DNA of 55,857 nucleotides from Actinomycetota bacterium (lineage in GTDB: Bacteria > Actinomycetota > Actinomycetes > Nanopelagicales > Nanopelagicaceae), in the NCBI GenBank assembly GCA_026392825.1, contig JAPLBF010000020.1, forward strand, positions 18,648-74,504, in the 5' to 3' direction. Made by a program: the position numbers and the translations under genes. The stretch's first letter is position 1, and every line of letters begins with the position of its first letter. This document shows, piece after piece, positions 1 through 8,307 of this stretch. The notes below the pieces were generated by a model. That model did not search any database and was not told the DNA's origin. It worked only from the letters and a program-made list of their open reading frames with translations.

Positions 1-2
1 AG

Positions 3-233
3 GCTCGCTTCCTACCTGCAAAGGGTTTGAAGGATGTCATCTCAGGTGAGCGCAAGCTTGGTCCGGCTCCAAAGCCAGAACCAAAGCCAGTTGCAAAGCC
101 AGTAGCCAAGAAGGCTGCACCAAAGAAGGCTGCTAAGAAGAAGCCAGCAGCTAAGAAGGTTGTTAAGAAGGTTGCTAAGAAGAAGCCAGCAGCTAAGAAG
201 GTTGTAAAGAAAGCCGCTAAGAAGCGTAAGTAA
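3..233 (+). CDS. hupB: HU-family DNA-binding protein, C-terminal part (5' end outside window)
   Basis: The reading frame is open from the first bases of the window, so the gene starts upstream. What remains is the end of an HU fold (ARFLPAKGLKDVISGERKL, matching the last strand and helix of HU) followed by a tail of about 55 residues made almost only of Lys, Ala, Pro and Val, with KKPAAKKVVKK repeated. Mycobacterial HupB/Hlp has the same plan: an HU core that bends DNA plus a histone-H1-like basic tail for nucleoid compaction. The neighbours downstream (plsC, gpsA, ddl, thiL, recG) match the mycobacterial hupB region. Two tandem hairpins follow the stop codon. The symbol rests on the tail and on synteny; the DNA-binding core itself is not visible. 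Confidence 0.85.
   Translation, partial: ARFLPAKGLKDVISGERKLGPAPKPEPKPVAKPVAKKAAPKKAAKKKPAAKKVVKKVAKKKPAAKKVVKKAAKKRK
132..205 (+). repeat. Tandem direct repeat in the HU basic tail
   Basis: A 32-nt perfect direct repeat (132-163 and 174-205, period 42 nt) encodes repeated KKKPAAKKVV segments. The repeat period is a multiple of three, so copy number can change without breaking the frame. It is coding repeat structure, not a CRISPR or a mobile element. Confidence 0.85.
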
Positions 234-241
234 TTCACTTC

Positions 242-266
242 TTAGAACTTCTTTAGAAAGTTCTAA
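242..266 (+). other. Hairpin just after the hupB stop
   Basis: TTAGAACTT (242-250) pairs perfectly with AAGTTCTAA (258-266) around a 7-nt loop. It has no U-run of its own and lies directly before the stronger terminator hairpin, so it may protect the 3' end or assist termination. Confidence 0.6.
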
Positions 267-299
267 AACTGGGGTCAGCGTTTGCTGGCCCCAGTTTTT
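267..299 (+). terminator. Rho-independent terminator after hupB
   Basis: AACTGGGGTCAGC (267-279) pairs with GCTGGCCCCAGTT (284-296) with one T-G wobble and a GTTT loop, followed by a run of T. It separates hupB from the plsC operon. Confidence 0.9.
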
Positions 300-309
300 C
301 TTTGCCCAC

Positions 310-321
310 TAAGATTTAGTT
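310..321 (+). promoter_or_regulatory. -10 box for leaderless plsC transcript
   Basis: TAAGAT at 310-315 followed by 6 nt and the ATG at 322. No Shine-Dalgarno sequence is present, which suggests that the transcript begins at or next to the start codon. Confidence 0.5.
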
Positions 322-1125
322 ATGGCCGAACTGCGCGTTTCATATGCGCCACCAACCGGTTACCCATACGGAACAAATCGCACCTACAAAATATGCGCCG
401 GGATCTTGATTCCAATCATCAGTCTAATTACAAAACGAACTTGGATTGGTGCTGAGAACATCCCCAAAACAGGCGCGGTAATCGTTGCTAATAATCACTT
501 GTCATATTTTGATGTTTTGAATCTGACTCACTTTCTCTTCAGGAATGGCCGAGCCCCGCGCTACTTAGGCAAGGTTGGCGTCTTTAAAGTTCCGATCATT
601 GGTCGCATTATTTTGGCGGCGGGACAAGTACCGGTTGAAAGAGAAACTTCTAATGCAGGTAAAGCGGTCGACCATGCAAAGAAACTTCTTGAGGTGGGAC
701 ATTTACTCGGCGTCTATCCCGAAGGAACGCTCTCTCGAGATTTAAACCACTGGCCAATGGTCGCTAAGACTGGATTGGCAAGACTTGCTCTGACTACAAA
801 CACACCAGTGATTCCAATTGCGCAATGGGGTTCACAAATATTAATGCCGACATATTCCAAGAAGTTAAAGTTGTTTCCGCGCACTCGAATCACAATTGTT
901 GCTGGTAAGCCGGTCGATCTTTCGCCTTGGTATGGCAAAGGCGATGATCCGCAAGCCTTGATCGAGGCCACCGCCAAAGTTATGCGGGAAATAACCACGT
1001 TGCTCGAGGGAATTCGTGGTGAGAAGCGCCCTGAAGTAATCTTTGACCCACACACTTCAGATTTGCCGCGCACCGGCAACTTCAAGAAGAAGAAACGATT
1101 ACGAGCGAGGTTAAAGAATCAATGA
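322..1125 (+). CDS. plsC: 1-acyl-sn-glycerol-3-phosphate acyltransferase (PlsC family)
   Basis: This membrane-associated acyltransferase of phospholipid synthesis should transfer an acyl chain to lysophosphatidic acid to give phosphatidic acid. The 267-aa protein has a hydrophobic segment near residues 24-36, the catalytic HX4D motif as NHLSYFD (H59, D64) and the glycerol-phosphate-binding YPEGTLS motif. It ends in a strongly basic tail (KKKKRLRARLKNQ). The gene heads an operon: its TGA stop overlaps the gpsA ATG in ATGA. Having plsC next to gpsA is sensible, because gpsA supplies the glycerol 3-phosphate backbone. A second PlsC is encoded at 52369-53055, so one copy may prefer another lysolipid. 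Confidence 0.9.
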   Translation: MAELRVSYAPPTGYPYGTNRTYKICAGILIPIISLITKRTWIGAENIPKTGAVIVANNHLSYFDVLNLTHFLFRNGRAPRYLGKVGVFKVPIIGRIILAAGQVPVERETSNAGKAVDHAKKLLEVGHLLGVYPEGTLSRDLNHWPMVAKTGLARLALTTNTPVIPIAQWGSQILMPTYSKKLKLFPRTRITIVAGKPVDLSPWYGKGDDPQALIEATAKVMREITTLLEGIRGEKRPEVIFDPHTSDLPRTGNFKKKKRLRARLKNQ

Positions 1126-2123
1126 GCAAAGTATCGGTTTTCGGAGCTGGCGCTTGGGGTTCGACCCTTGCGCAAGTGCTTTGCGATGCCGGAAATGAAG
1201 TCTTGCTTTGGGGCCGCAGCGCCGATGTTGTAAATGAAATCAATACTAAGCATACGAATTCTAAATACATCGGTGAGAATATTCTGCCAAGTGAAATCCG
1301 AGCAACAACTGATTTAGCGGAAACCTTTGCCTTCAGTAATATTTATGTTTTAGCTATTCCCTCACAGCAATTGCGTTCGACGTTGCAGTCTTGGAAGCCT
1401 CATTTTTCGGACGATTGCTTGATAGTTAGTACGCTCAAAGGTATTGAAATTAGTACCCAGCTTCGCATGACTGAAGTGTTGGAAGAAGTTATTGGCAAGC
1501 ACCGTGTGGCACTCATTACCGGACCCAACTTGGCAGATGAGCTAATCCTGCGCCAGCCTGCGGGAGCAGTCGCAGCCGCAACCAATCAAGTGACATCCGA
1601 AGAAGTACGAGCGCTTTTTCGCACGCCTTATTACCGCGTTTACACATCAGTGGATTTACTTGGTTGCGAGTTGGCAGGTGCCATTAAAAATGTGATTGCC
1701 CTCGCCGTTGGAATCTCAATCGGTATGGGATTCGGAGAAAATACCCAAGCGATGCTAATTACTCGTGGGTTAAATGAAGTTGCTCGCTTATGTGCTGCGC
1801 ATGGCGCAGACCCACTCAGCGCTGCAGGATTGGCGGGGATGGGTGATCTTGTTGCGACATGTGGTTCACCGCTCTCACGCAACAGAACCTTTGGTGAATT
1901 ATTGGGTAGCACTGGTTCTATGGAAACTGCACTTGGACAATGGGCAAAGACGGTAGAAGGTGTTGCCTCATCCGGTGCAATAGTTGAGATTGCTCATCGC
2001 GTAGGAGTAGAAGTTCCAGTTATTGAATCAGTAGCGGATATCGTAAATGGTTCGCTCACTCCCGAGGCAGCCCTGCAACGTTTAATGGAGATAACCACAC
2101 AAGCAGAGAACTTCATTCGATGA
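1122..2123 (+). CDS. gpsA: NAD(P)+-dependent glycerol-3-phosphate dehydrogenase
   Basis: The enzyme reduces dihydroxyacetone phosphate to sn-glycerol 3-phosphate, the backbone of phospholipids. The N-terminus carries the Rossmann glycine motif VFGAGAWGS, followed by the family segments STLKGIE and ITGPNLADE, and the catalytic-lysine region GAIKNVIALAVG. At 333 aa the length is normal. The start overlaps the plsC stop (ATGA) and the stop overlaps the ddl start (ATGA), so the three genes are probably co-transcribed and translationally coupled. The order gpsA-ddl matches Rv2982c-Rv2981c of M. tuberculosis. Confidence 0.96.
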   Translation: MSKVSVFGAGAWGSTLAQVLCDAGNEVLLWGRSADVVNEINTKHTNSKYIGENILPSEIRATTDLAETFAFSNIYVLAIPSQQLRSTLQSWKPHFSDDCLIVSTLKGIEISTQLRMTEVLEEVIGKHRVALITGPNLADELILRQPAGAVAAATNQVTSEEVRALFRTPYYRVYTSVDLLGCELAGAIKNVIALAVGISIGMGFGENTQAMLITRGLNEVARLCAAHGADPLSAAGLAGMGDLVATCGSPLSRNRTFGELLGSTGSMETALGQWAKTVEGVASSGAIVEIAHRVGVEVPVIESVADIVNGSLTPEAALQRLMEITTQAENFIR

Positions 2124-3187
2124 TGCAACGTGTTGCAATTATTTGCGGTGGACGCTCAAGCGAACACGAAATTTCTTGCATTTCCGCGGCAGGTGTTCTT
2201 TCGGCGATCGATCGCCAAAAATATCAGCCTATTTTGATTGGCATTAGCAAGAGCGGAAGATGGTTCCTTCTTCCAGATAACTACGCACTTGCTATTAAAG
2301 ATGGTGTGCTTCCAACTATCCCTAACGAGGGAATATCTGTAGCGCTGAGCGTCGATGGATTTAGCGCAGAAGGTAAGAATTTAGATATTGATATTGTCTT
2401 TCCATTACTTCATGGTCCTTACGGAGAAGATGGCACGATTCAAGGGTTGTTGGAAATTGCAGATATTCCTTATGTAGGTTCCGGGGTTTTAGCATCTGCT
2501 GTTGCAATGGATAAGTCATTTGCGAAGGCGATCTTTGCATCTCAAGGACTAAAAGTCGCAGCAGGGTTTGTAGTTCGCCAAAGTCAATGGATTGCCGGAT
2601 CTGCCGCAATACAAAGAGAGGCAGATCAATTGGGCTATCCAGTTTTCGTTAAACCAGCCCGCGGCGGATCATCACGCGGAACTACCAAAGTTAAATCGGC
2701 CGCCGATTTTGCTGAAGCGCTTGCAGAAGCATTTAAATTTGATACCAAAGCTTTAGTTGAACAAGAAATCCGTGGTGCTGAAATAGAGTGTGCCGTTCTT
2801 GAAATAGACGGTGAACCAAAAGCATCGCTGGTCGGTCAAATAAAAATTGACTCAAAATACGAATTTTATGATTTCGAAGCAAAGTATTTAGATGGCGCTA
2901 CGACTATCGAACTACCTGCACCAATTGACCATAAAATCAGCGATGAAATACGAAAGAAAGCTGTAGAAGCTTTTGTATCACTTGGCTGTTCTGGACTTGC
3001 ACGTGTGGACTTTTTCTTAACACCAAATAATGAAGTAATCATTAATGAGTTAAATACGATGCCTGGGTTCACTGCAACTTCTGTTTTTCCAAAGATGTGG
3101 GCCGCAACAGGAGTTGCATACACCGATGTGATCAGCCACCTTATGAAGAGCGCGCAATTGCGCAATAATGGCGTTTTAGGAAACTAG
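2120..3187 (+). CDS. ddl: D-alanine--D-alanine ligase
   Basis: This ATP-grasp ligase joins two D-alanines for peptidoglycan precursor synthesis in the cytoplasm. Visible family marks are the N-terminal CGGRSSEHEIS, FPLLHGPYGEDG, the ATP-binding loop KPARGGSSRG, and the metal and substrate segment ELNTMPGFTATS near the end. The length of 355 aa is typical of the VanA/DdlA type with an omega loop. The first ATG (2120) overlaps the gpsA stop; an ATG one codon later (2123) is also possible. The gene converges on a small AsnC-domain gene only 7 nt away. Confidence 0.96.
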   Translation: MMQRVAIICGGRSSEHEISCISAAGVLSAIDRQKYQPILIGISKSGRWFLLPDNYALAIKDGVLPTIPNEGISVALSVDGFSAEGKNLDIDIVFPLLHGPYGEDGTIQGLLEIADIPYVGSGVLASAVAMDKSFAKAIFASQGLKVAAGFVVRQSQWIAGSAAIQREADQLGYPVFVKPARGGSSRGTTKVKSAADFAEALAEAFKFDTKALVEQEIRGAEIECAVLEIDGEPKASLVGQIKIDSKYEFYDFEAKYLDGATTIELPAPIDHKISDEIRKKAVEAFVSLGCSGLARVDFFLTPNNEVIINELNTMPGFTATSVFPKMWAATGVAYTDVISHLMKSAQLRNNGVLGN

Positions 3188-3194
3188 AAAGTAA

Positions 3195-3428
3195 TCAGTA
3201 AGTAACTGGGCAAGTCAGTGTGCGAGTTATACCCGCAACTGCCTGAACTTTGGACAAGATCGTGCGCCCAAACTCCTCCATTGAAGGTGCTTCTGCGCGC
3301 ATGATTACATCGTAAGGACCGGTTACGCCTTCAGCGAGAGTTACTCCTGGAATTGCAGATACAGATTTAGCGACGCTGGAAGCTTTACCGACTTCAGTTT
3401 GAATCAAAATGAATGCTTGAACTGACAT
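3195..3428 (-). CDS. Stand-alone Lrp/AsnC ligand-binding (RAM) domain protein
   Basis: The 77-aa protein is a single RAM domain (MSVQAFILIQTEVGKASSV, then VTGPYDVIMRAEAP and a final GITRTLTCPV). It has the alpha/beta effector-binding fold of Lrp/AsnC regulators and no helix-turn-helix. Such proteins form oligomers and bind amino acids; the role here is unknown. The start at 3428 is preceded by an AAGAAAGGTG Shine-Dalgarno-like stretch, and the product begins exactly like the family. A longer frame to 3644 would run into thiL and is rejected. The same small gene sits near ddl and thiL in M. tuberculosis. It is divergent from thiL. Confidence 0.85.
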   Translation of the reverse strand: MSVQAFILIQTEVGKASSVAKSVSAIPGVTLAEGVTGPYDVIMRAEAPSMEEFGRTILSKVQAVAGITRTLTCPVTY

Positions 3429-3503
3429 TGTGGTTACACCTTTCTTGTGAGCGCTTCGCCGTTGAAGATGAGCATAAAGGTACTCCAACTTGCATTGATG
3501 TTC

Positions 3504-3516
3504 TAGTCTTGGCGCT
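3504..3516 (+). promoter_or_regulatory. -10 box for leaderless thiL transcript
   Basis: TAGTCT at 3504-3509, then 7 nt, then ATG at 3517. No ribosome-binding site is visible. Confidence 0.45.
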
Positions 3517-4446
3517 ATGGCAGATCGGTCGGGAGCGCTCACGGAATCGCAGGTAATTGCGCGGCTGCGCGAGATTTTTGCCAGCTCGGATCCAAGAATT
3601 GAAGTTGGTATTGGCGACGATGCCGCAGTAGTCGTTGGTGCCAAGCGCCAGGTAATGACAACCGATATGGCAGTCGAAGGAGTTCACTTTCGCACTGAAT
3701 GGTCAACTGGATTTGAAATCGGACGCAAAGTTACCGCCGCTAACGCTGCAGATATTTTGGCTATGGGCGGGGTTCCAGATTATTTACTAGTTGCCGTATC
3801 GCTCACCGGATCTGAAACAATGGAGTGGATAAGCGATCTGGCGCATGGAATTAAATTTGAAGCAGATCTCGCTGGTGCGCACGTCATCGGTGGCGATATC
3901 TCGCGCGCTGATCAAGTGGTAATTTCGATTGCGGCAATTGGAACTGCCGAGAAACCAATTTTGCGCTCGGGTGCAAAGCCCGGAGATGGCATTTATCTTT
4001 CATCTCTTACAGGATGGTCAGCTGCTGGCCTTGCACTTCTTAAATCTAATTCGCAATCAACCGGTGGCCCAGTAGAAAAAGCGCTTAAAGAATTTAAATC
4101 TCCTACCATCGATTACGGATTTGATGCGACGCTTGCTAGTTCACTCTGCGATGTTAGCGATGCTCTTGTAATCCAAGCAGCGCAAATGGCAGAGAGCGCA
4201 GAAGTAGCATTTAAATTTGATTTATCCAAAATAGAAAAGACTCCTGAATTTGCTGAACTTGAAACTCTCGCCAATGAATTAGGCGCTGATATCTGGCAAT
4301 GGATTTTTGCTGGGGGAGAGGACCATGTCCTACTAGCCACCGGGTTGGATTTGTCGGGAATTTTGGTGGGAGAAGTTATCGCAGGAAGTGGAATCCAAAA
4401 TCTTCCACTAGGCGTAGAAACAAGCGCCTGGCGACATTTTAATTAA
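3517..4446 (+). CDS. thiL: Thiamine-monophosphate kinase
   Basis: ThiL phosphorylates thiamine monophosphate to thiamine pyrophosphate, the last step of cofactor synthesis. The 309-aa protein shows the PurM/ThiL-type ATP and metal motif GIGDDAAVV near residue 30, TTDMAVEGVHF, AANAADILAMGG and GGDISRADQ, and the C-terminal GGEDHVLLA. The order ddl-thiL-rpmB-recG is the same in mycobacteria. TPP is used by the DXP synthase encoded at 35.7 kb, although nothing links the two genes beyond that. Confidence 0.95.
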   Translation: MADRSGALTESQVIARLREIFASSDPRIEVGIGDDAAVVVGAKRQVMTTDMAVEGVHFRTEWSTGFEIGRKVTAANAADILAMGGVPDYLLVAVSLTGSETMEWISDLAHGIKFEADLAGAHVIGGDISRADQVVISIAAIGTAEKPILRSGAKPGDGIYLSSLTGWSAAGLALLKSNSQSTGGPVEKALKEFKSPTIDYGFDATLASSLCDVSDALVIQAAQMAESAEVAFKFDLSKIEKTPEFAELETLANELGADIWQWIFAGGEDHVLLATGLDLSGILVGEVIAGSGIQNLPLGVETSAWRHFN

Positions 4447-4475
4447 CAGTTTTTCATTTTTATGCAGTGATATCC

Positions 4476-4496
4476 ATATTTTTTTCACAAAAATAT
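4476..4496. other. AT-rich hairpin between thiL and the secreted-protein gene
   Basis: ATATTTTT (4476-4483) pairs with AAAAATAT (4489-4496) around a 5-nt loop. It is A/T only, so a weak stem. It may end thiL transcription or simply be AT-rich promoter-upstream DNA. Confidence 0.3.
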
Positions 4497-4509
4497 AAGC
4501 GCGGTGGCA

Positions 4510-4544
4510 TTGCGAAAGGCCTAAGCAGGCGATATTTTTGCTAA
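4510..4544 (+). promoter_or_regulatory. Promoter of the secreted-protein gene
   Basis: TTGCGA (4510-4515) and TATTTT (4533-4538) are spaced by 17 nt, and the -10 box ends 6 nt before the ATG. This is one of the better sigma-70-type promoters in the window and again implies a leaderless mRNA. Confidence 0.6.
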
Positions 4545-5795
4545 ATGAAACGTACCTCAGTGTTGGCTAGTTTGACTTCGGCATTTCTCTTTATCGCCGC
4601 TGTTGTAATTGGACAGCCGAGTGCGAACGCCAGTGTGACACTCCCCAAAGGCGTATTCCAACCTTGCGCAGTTGCGCCTGCTCCATATTGCATTGAATCT
4701 GTAAGCGTCACACCATCTGGATTAAAAGCGATTTCACTTTCTTGGGTTGCAGATGGTTCAGCCGGAGCTAGTGTCGGAAATACAACCGGAGTTGCCGCAG
4801 GTACAAAAACTATGACCGGACGTTGGACGGCAGAAAAAGCTTTCACCAACGAAAATTACGACGGCCTATACATTGAAGCAAAAGCTGCTAACGAGTTTGT
4901 CCCGTGGATCTACGTAGATGCCATTCCAACCTACTCTCCTGGAAATAAAGTCTCGTTAGCTGCAACCACAGGCAGCCTAACAACGCCGGTAAATCTCAAC
5001 TCAGATTCTGCGATCACTATTAAGTTACGCATCTCTGATTTCAAAGTTGGCGTTACATATGGCATCGCCACGGAGGCGACGCTAGATGTTCAAGCAGCAA
5101 CTAGTGGAAATACATTTGAATTAACTGGCTTCCCGGTAAAAGTTCCACAGGCTAAAAGTTCCAAAGATTGCAAAGGGGATCTCGGTGTCGCATCGAGTCT
5201 TGTAACGCAGTTCCAGACAGTAATTGTTCCTTCCAATGATCCATTGGGATTTGCCTTTGAAGGCGGAAGCGGAAAAATCTACGTAGGATCAAACGGTCTC
5301 TGCAACCTTTCTACTCCAGTCTGGAGCGCTGAGAAGAAGTCGCTGAGTTATAAGGCATCTGCACCAAGATTGGCTCCAGATGGAACAACGGTCAATACTG
5401 GTTTTTATTACGCAACGGTCTCTGCCGCAGACGCACTTGCTCTTTGGGGATTAAAGAAAGCAGAAGATGCAGCTTCCGCATTGTCAATCTCAATTAGAAC
5501 TTCTGCAAATGGATCAGTTGCCGCAACAAAGGCAGTTACGGTAAAGAATGGCCGAATTATCATCCAAGTGTTCGGTTTCGAATTCCCAGATCCAATGTTG
5601 GATATTTCGCTTAATCCAAGCTATGACCCGATGTCATCGGCTGCTTCAGCAACCAATATGTCTGCACAGGGATCTGTAAAAACGAGTCCTACGCCAAAGC
5701 CAAAGATGACAACAATCTCGTGTCTAAAGGGAAATGTAATAAAGAAGGTAACTGCCGTTAAGCCAACTTGCCCAACCGGTTTTAAAAAGAAGTAA
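4545..5795 (+). CDS. Secreted protein of unknown function with a Cys/Lys C-terminal tail
   Basis: I do not recognise a characterised family. The 416-aa product has a Sec signal peptide (MKRTS, a hydrophobic core, cleavage likely after SANA at residue 29). The mature part is rich in Ser, Thr, Ala and Val with beta-strand-like segments and no long hydrophobic stretch, so it is probably exported or surface-bound. Six cysteines are visible in the mature part, which would allow three disulfides. A Pro/Lys linker leads to a final segment with a Cys pair (ISCLKGNVIKKV ... PTCPTGFKKK) ending in lysines. The gene has its own promoter and converges on rpmB. It separates thiL from rpmB, so it is an insertion relative to the mycobacterial order. 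Confidence 0.75.
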   Translation: MKRTSVLASLTSAFLFIAAVVIGQPSANASVTLPKGVFQPCAVAPAPYCIESVSVTPSGLKAISLSWVADGSAGASVGNTTGVAAGTKTMTGRWTAEKAFTNENYDGLYIEAKAANEFVPWIYVDAIPTYSPGNKVSLAATTGSLTTPVNLNSDSAITIKLRISDFKVGVTYGIATEATLDVQAATSGNTFELTGFPVKVPQAKSSKDCKGDLGVASSLVTQFQTVIVPSNDPLGFAFEGGSGKIYVGSNGLCNLSTPVWSAEKKSLSYKASAPRLAPDGTTVNTGFYYATVSAADALALWGLKKAEDAASALSISIRTSANGSVAATKAVTVKNGRIIIQVFGFEFPDPMLDISLNPSYDPMSSAASATNMSAQGSVKTSPTPKPKMTTISCLKGNVIKKVTAVKPTCPTGFKKK

Positions 5796-5813
5796 CTAAC
5801 TTATAAGCGAGGC

Positions 5814-5999
5814 TTAACGAGTTACTTTGCCAGCCTTAAGGCAAGATGTGCAGACATTTTGGCGCTTAGTGCTTCCGCTAACCAGTGTCTTGATGCGCTG
5901 AATATTTGGATTCCAGCGACGACGTGTCTTTACCTGTGAGTGGGAAACTTTATTTCCGAAGCTGGGCCCTTTGCCACAGATATCGCATGTTGATGCCAC
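5814..5999 (-). CDS. rpmB: 50S ribosomal protein L28, zinc-ribbon form
   Basis: This small protein of the large ribosomal subunit starts MASTCDICGKGPSFGNKVSHS, characteristic of L28. C5/C8 and C50/C53 form the zinc-binding (C+) version. The 61-aa length is normal. The start is GTG at 5999, with a strong AAGGAG ribosome-binding site 7-8 nt upstream. The gene is divergent from recG. A hairpin lies in its upstream region (6032-6055). In many actinobacteria a second, zinc-free L28 exists elsewhere; none is seen here. Confidence 0.96.
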   Translation of the reverse strand: MASTCDICGKGPSFGNKVSHSQVKTRRRWNPNIQRIKTLVSGSTKRQNVCTSCLKAGKVTR

Positions 6000-6031
6000 A
6001 GCAGTACTCCTTTTAATTTCAAATTCAGTAA

Positions 6032-6055
6032 GCCAGACCCCGTTTGCGGCCTGGC
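6032..6055 (-). other. Hairpin in the rpmB upstream region
   Basis: GCCAG (6032-6036) pairs with CTGGC (6051-6055), with additional inner CCG/CGG pairing. It lies between the rpmB ribosome-binding site and a possible promoter (minus-strand TTGTCG and TAAAAG, spaced 16). No plus-strand gene ends here, so a leader element for rpmB is more likely than a terminator. Confidence 0.35.
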
Positions 6056-6122
6056 GCTTTTACAGAGCCCAATAGTAGCGACAACGCCACCCTCACGCTA
6101 ATTCGGCCCAATTCACGCGAGA

Positions 6123-8303
6123 ATGAGCCACATGGCCGGCCTCGACTCTAAATTAGTAAATGTCGTTGGCGACCGTACCGCCAAAGTCTTGGATTCGGTT
6201 TTTGGTTACAAAACTCTCTCAGATTTAATTCATCACTATCCCAGAAGATACTTAGTGCGCGGTGAGTTAAGCGATATCGCAGAACTAAAAGAAGGTGACG
6301 AAGTAACTGTATTAGCTGAAATCTTCAGTTCTACATCACGTAAATTGCACGCGCGCAAAGGAAGCATTCTTGAGGTGATAGTTACCGATGGAAGTGCAAA
6401 AATGTCGCTGACATTCTTTAATCAAGCCTGGCGCGAGAAAGAGTTACGTGTTGGCCGACAGGGACTCTTCGCCGGCAAAGTCGGTGTCTTTAATGGCAAA
6501 CGTCAACTAGCTCATCCCGATTACGAAATGATTCCTGATGGCGATGATGTTGATTCGGCAGTCGCTGACTTTGCGGGGAAATTCTTACCAATGTATCCAG
6601 CAAGTTCAAAGTTGCCGTCTTGGAAGATCGCCCAGTGCATAAATTTGGTAATTGGTGGTCTCGATGAAATTACAGATTTCATCCCCGAAAGGATCTTGAC
6701 TGAGCGCGGATATCCAACTCTGCAACAAGCGATAGCACAGATTCACAATCCAGTTGATCTAGATAGCGCTGAAAAATCACGCGAGCGAATAACCTTCGAT
6801 GAAGCGCTCTTGATGCAGTTACTTCTTTTAGAACGGCGCGCACAACTGCGGGCACTGAAAGCAACCTCTAGAAAAGCGAAGAGCTCAGGAATTCTGAGTG
6901 CATTTGATGCGGCGCTTCCTTGGCAGTTAACTGCAGGACAACTTCAAGTGAGCCGAGAGATTGAAAGTGATCTAGCAGCGCCTTATCCGATGCATCGTTT
7001 ACTGCAAGGTGAAGTAGGTTCAGGTAAAACGGTAGTTGCTTTACGTGCGATGTTGGCAGTTATAGATAGCGGAGGACAAGCAGCGCTACTTGCTCCAACT
7101 GAGGTTTTAGCGGCGCAACACCTTCGAACTATCGAAAAATTATTGGGACCCCTTGCGCAGGGCGGAATGTTGGGCGGCGTGGATAATGCAACACAAGTTA
7201 CTTTACTAACCGGTTCGCAAAGTGCAGCGGCGCGCAAAGATGCGTTGGCTCTGGCTGCATCAGGGCAGGCAGGAATCGTAATTGGCACACACGCCTTACT
7301 AAGTGAATCTGTAGCGTTTGCAGACTTAGGGCTGATTGTCGTAGATGAACAACATCGATTCGGAGTTGAACAGCGAGATGCTCTAAAGACTAAAGCAGTA
7401 AATCCGCCGCATCTCTTAGTAATGACAGCAACGCCAATTCCCAGAACTGTTGCCATGACCGTCTTTGGTGATTTAGATGTATCAACACTGCGCGAACTTC
7501 CATTAGGTCGTCAACCAATCACCACGCATTTAGTTCCAACGATAGAGAAGCCAACATTTCTTGACCGCACCTGGGAGCGAATTAGAGAAGAAGTTGCCCA
7601 AGGTCATCAGGCCTACATTGTCGCGCCACGGATTTCTGCAGGTACATCTGAAGACGCTGATCTGGATTTCTTATATGGAGAGAGTTCACCCGATATCGCA
7701 TCAGTTGAAGAGTTAGGACCGAAACTGCAATCAGGTCCGTTAAAAGGGCTACGTATTGCTCCGCTACACGGTAGACAGAGCAGTGAAGTAAAGAGCGCGA
7801 CGATGCAGGCATTTGCTGCAGGGGAAATCGATGTCTTGATCTCAACCACAGTTATCGAAGTTGGCGTAGATGTACCAAATGCCACTGTGATGGTCATAAT
7901 GGATGCTGACCGCTTTGGCGTGTCACAGCTACATCAATTACGCGGTCGTGTGGGACGCGGTACATCTCCAGGGCTCTGTCTATTAGTTACTTCTGCGGCA
8001 GCAGAAAGTTCAGCGCGCGAGAGATTAGATGCGGTTAGCAAAACCCAAGATGGTTTTGAACTTTCACGAATTGACCTGGAGCAACGTCGAGAAGGCGATG
8101 TGCTTGGTGCTACTCAATCAGGTTCTCGTTCACATCTACGTTTACTGCGAGTCTTACGTGATGAATCTTTGATTGAAAGCGCCCGCCAGATTGCTTCTGA
8201 TCTCTTGGCCGAAGATCCAGACTTAAATAGGTATCCTTTGCTCAAAGAAGAGTTAAAGAAATTGCAGGCTGATGCTGCAGCAGAATTTATAGATAAGGGA
8301 TAA
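6123..8303 (+). CDS. recG: ATP-dependent DNA helicase RecG
   Basis: RecG remodels stalled replication forks and branch-migrates Holliday junctions. The 726-aa protein has an N-terminal wedge/OB domain (RRYLVRGELSDI near residues 40-55), then the two helicase lobes: Walker A GEVGSGKTVVALRA, DEQH box VVDEQHRFGVEQR, MTATPIPRT, and the C-terminal motif VI region HQLRGRVGRG. The length is close to other actinobacterial RecG. An ATG three codons in (6132) is an alternative start. rsmD follows after 4 nt, so the two are probably one transcript. Confidence 0.96.
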   Translation: MSHMAGLDSKLVNVVGDRTAKVLDSVFGYKTLSDLIHHYPRRYLVRGELSDIAELKEGDEVTVLAEIFSSTSRKLHARKGSILEVIVTDGSAKMSLTFFNQAWREKELRVGRQGLFAGKVGVFNGKRQLAHPDYEMIPDGDDVDSAVADFAGKFLPMYPASSKLPSWKIAQCINLVIGGLDEITDFIPERILTERGYPTLQQAIAQIHNPVDLDSAEKSRERITFDEALLMQLLLLERRAQLRALKATSRKAKSSGILSAFDAALPWQLTAGQLQVSREIESDLAAPYPMHRLLQGEVGSGKTVVALRAMLAVIDSGGQAALLAPTEVLAAQHLRTIEKLLGPLAQGGMLGGVDNATQVTLLTGSQSAAARKDALALAASGQAGIVIGTHALLSESVAFADLGLIVVDEQHRFGVEQRDALKTKAVNPPHLLVMTATPIPRTVAMTVFGDLDVSTLRELPLGRQPITTHLVPTIEKPTFLDRTWERIREEVAQGHQAYIVAPRISAGTSEDADLDFLYGESSPDIASVEELGPKLQSGPLKGLRIAPLHGRQSSEVKSATMQAFAAGEIDVLISTTVIEVGVDVPNATVMVIMDADRFGVSQLHQLRGRVGRGTSPGLCLLVTSAAAESSARERLDAVSKTQDGFELSRIDLEQRREGDVLGATQSGSRSHLRLLRVLRDESLIESARQIASDLLAEDPDLNRYPLLKEELKKLQADAAAEFIDKG

Positions 8304-8307
8304 TTCA

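Noticed and set aside
132-205. Regular repeats near the window start as a possible CRISPR
   Set aside because: They are in-frame coding repeats of the HU tail with no unique spacers.
3429-3644. N-terminal extension of the AsnC-domain frame up to 3644
   Set aside because: It would overlap the thiL 5' end on the other strand; the family start and ribosome-binding site fit 3428.
6983-7456. 157-aa open frame antisense to recG
   Set aside because: Mirror of conserved helicase motifs on the coding strand; no ribosome-binding site.
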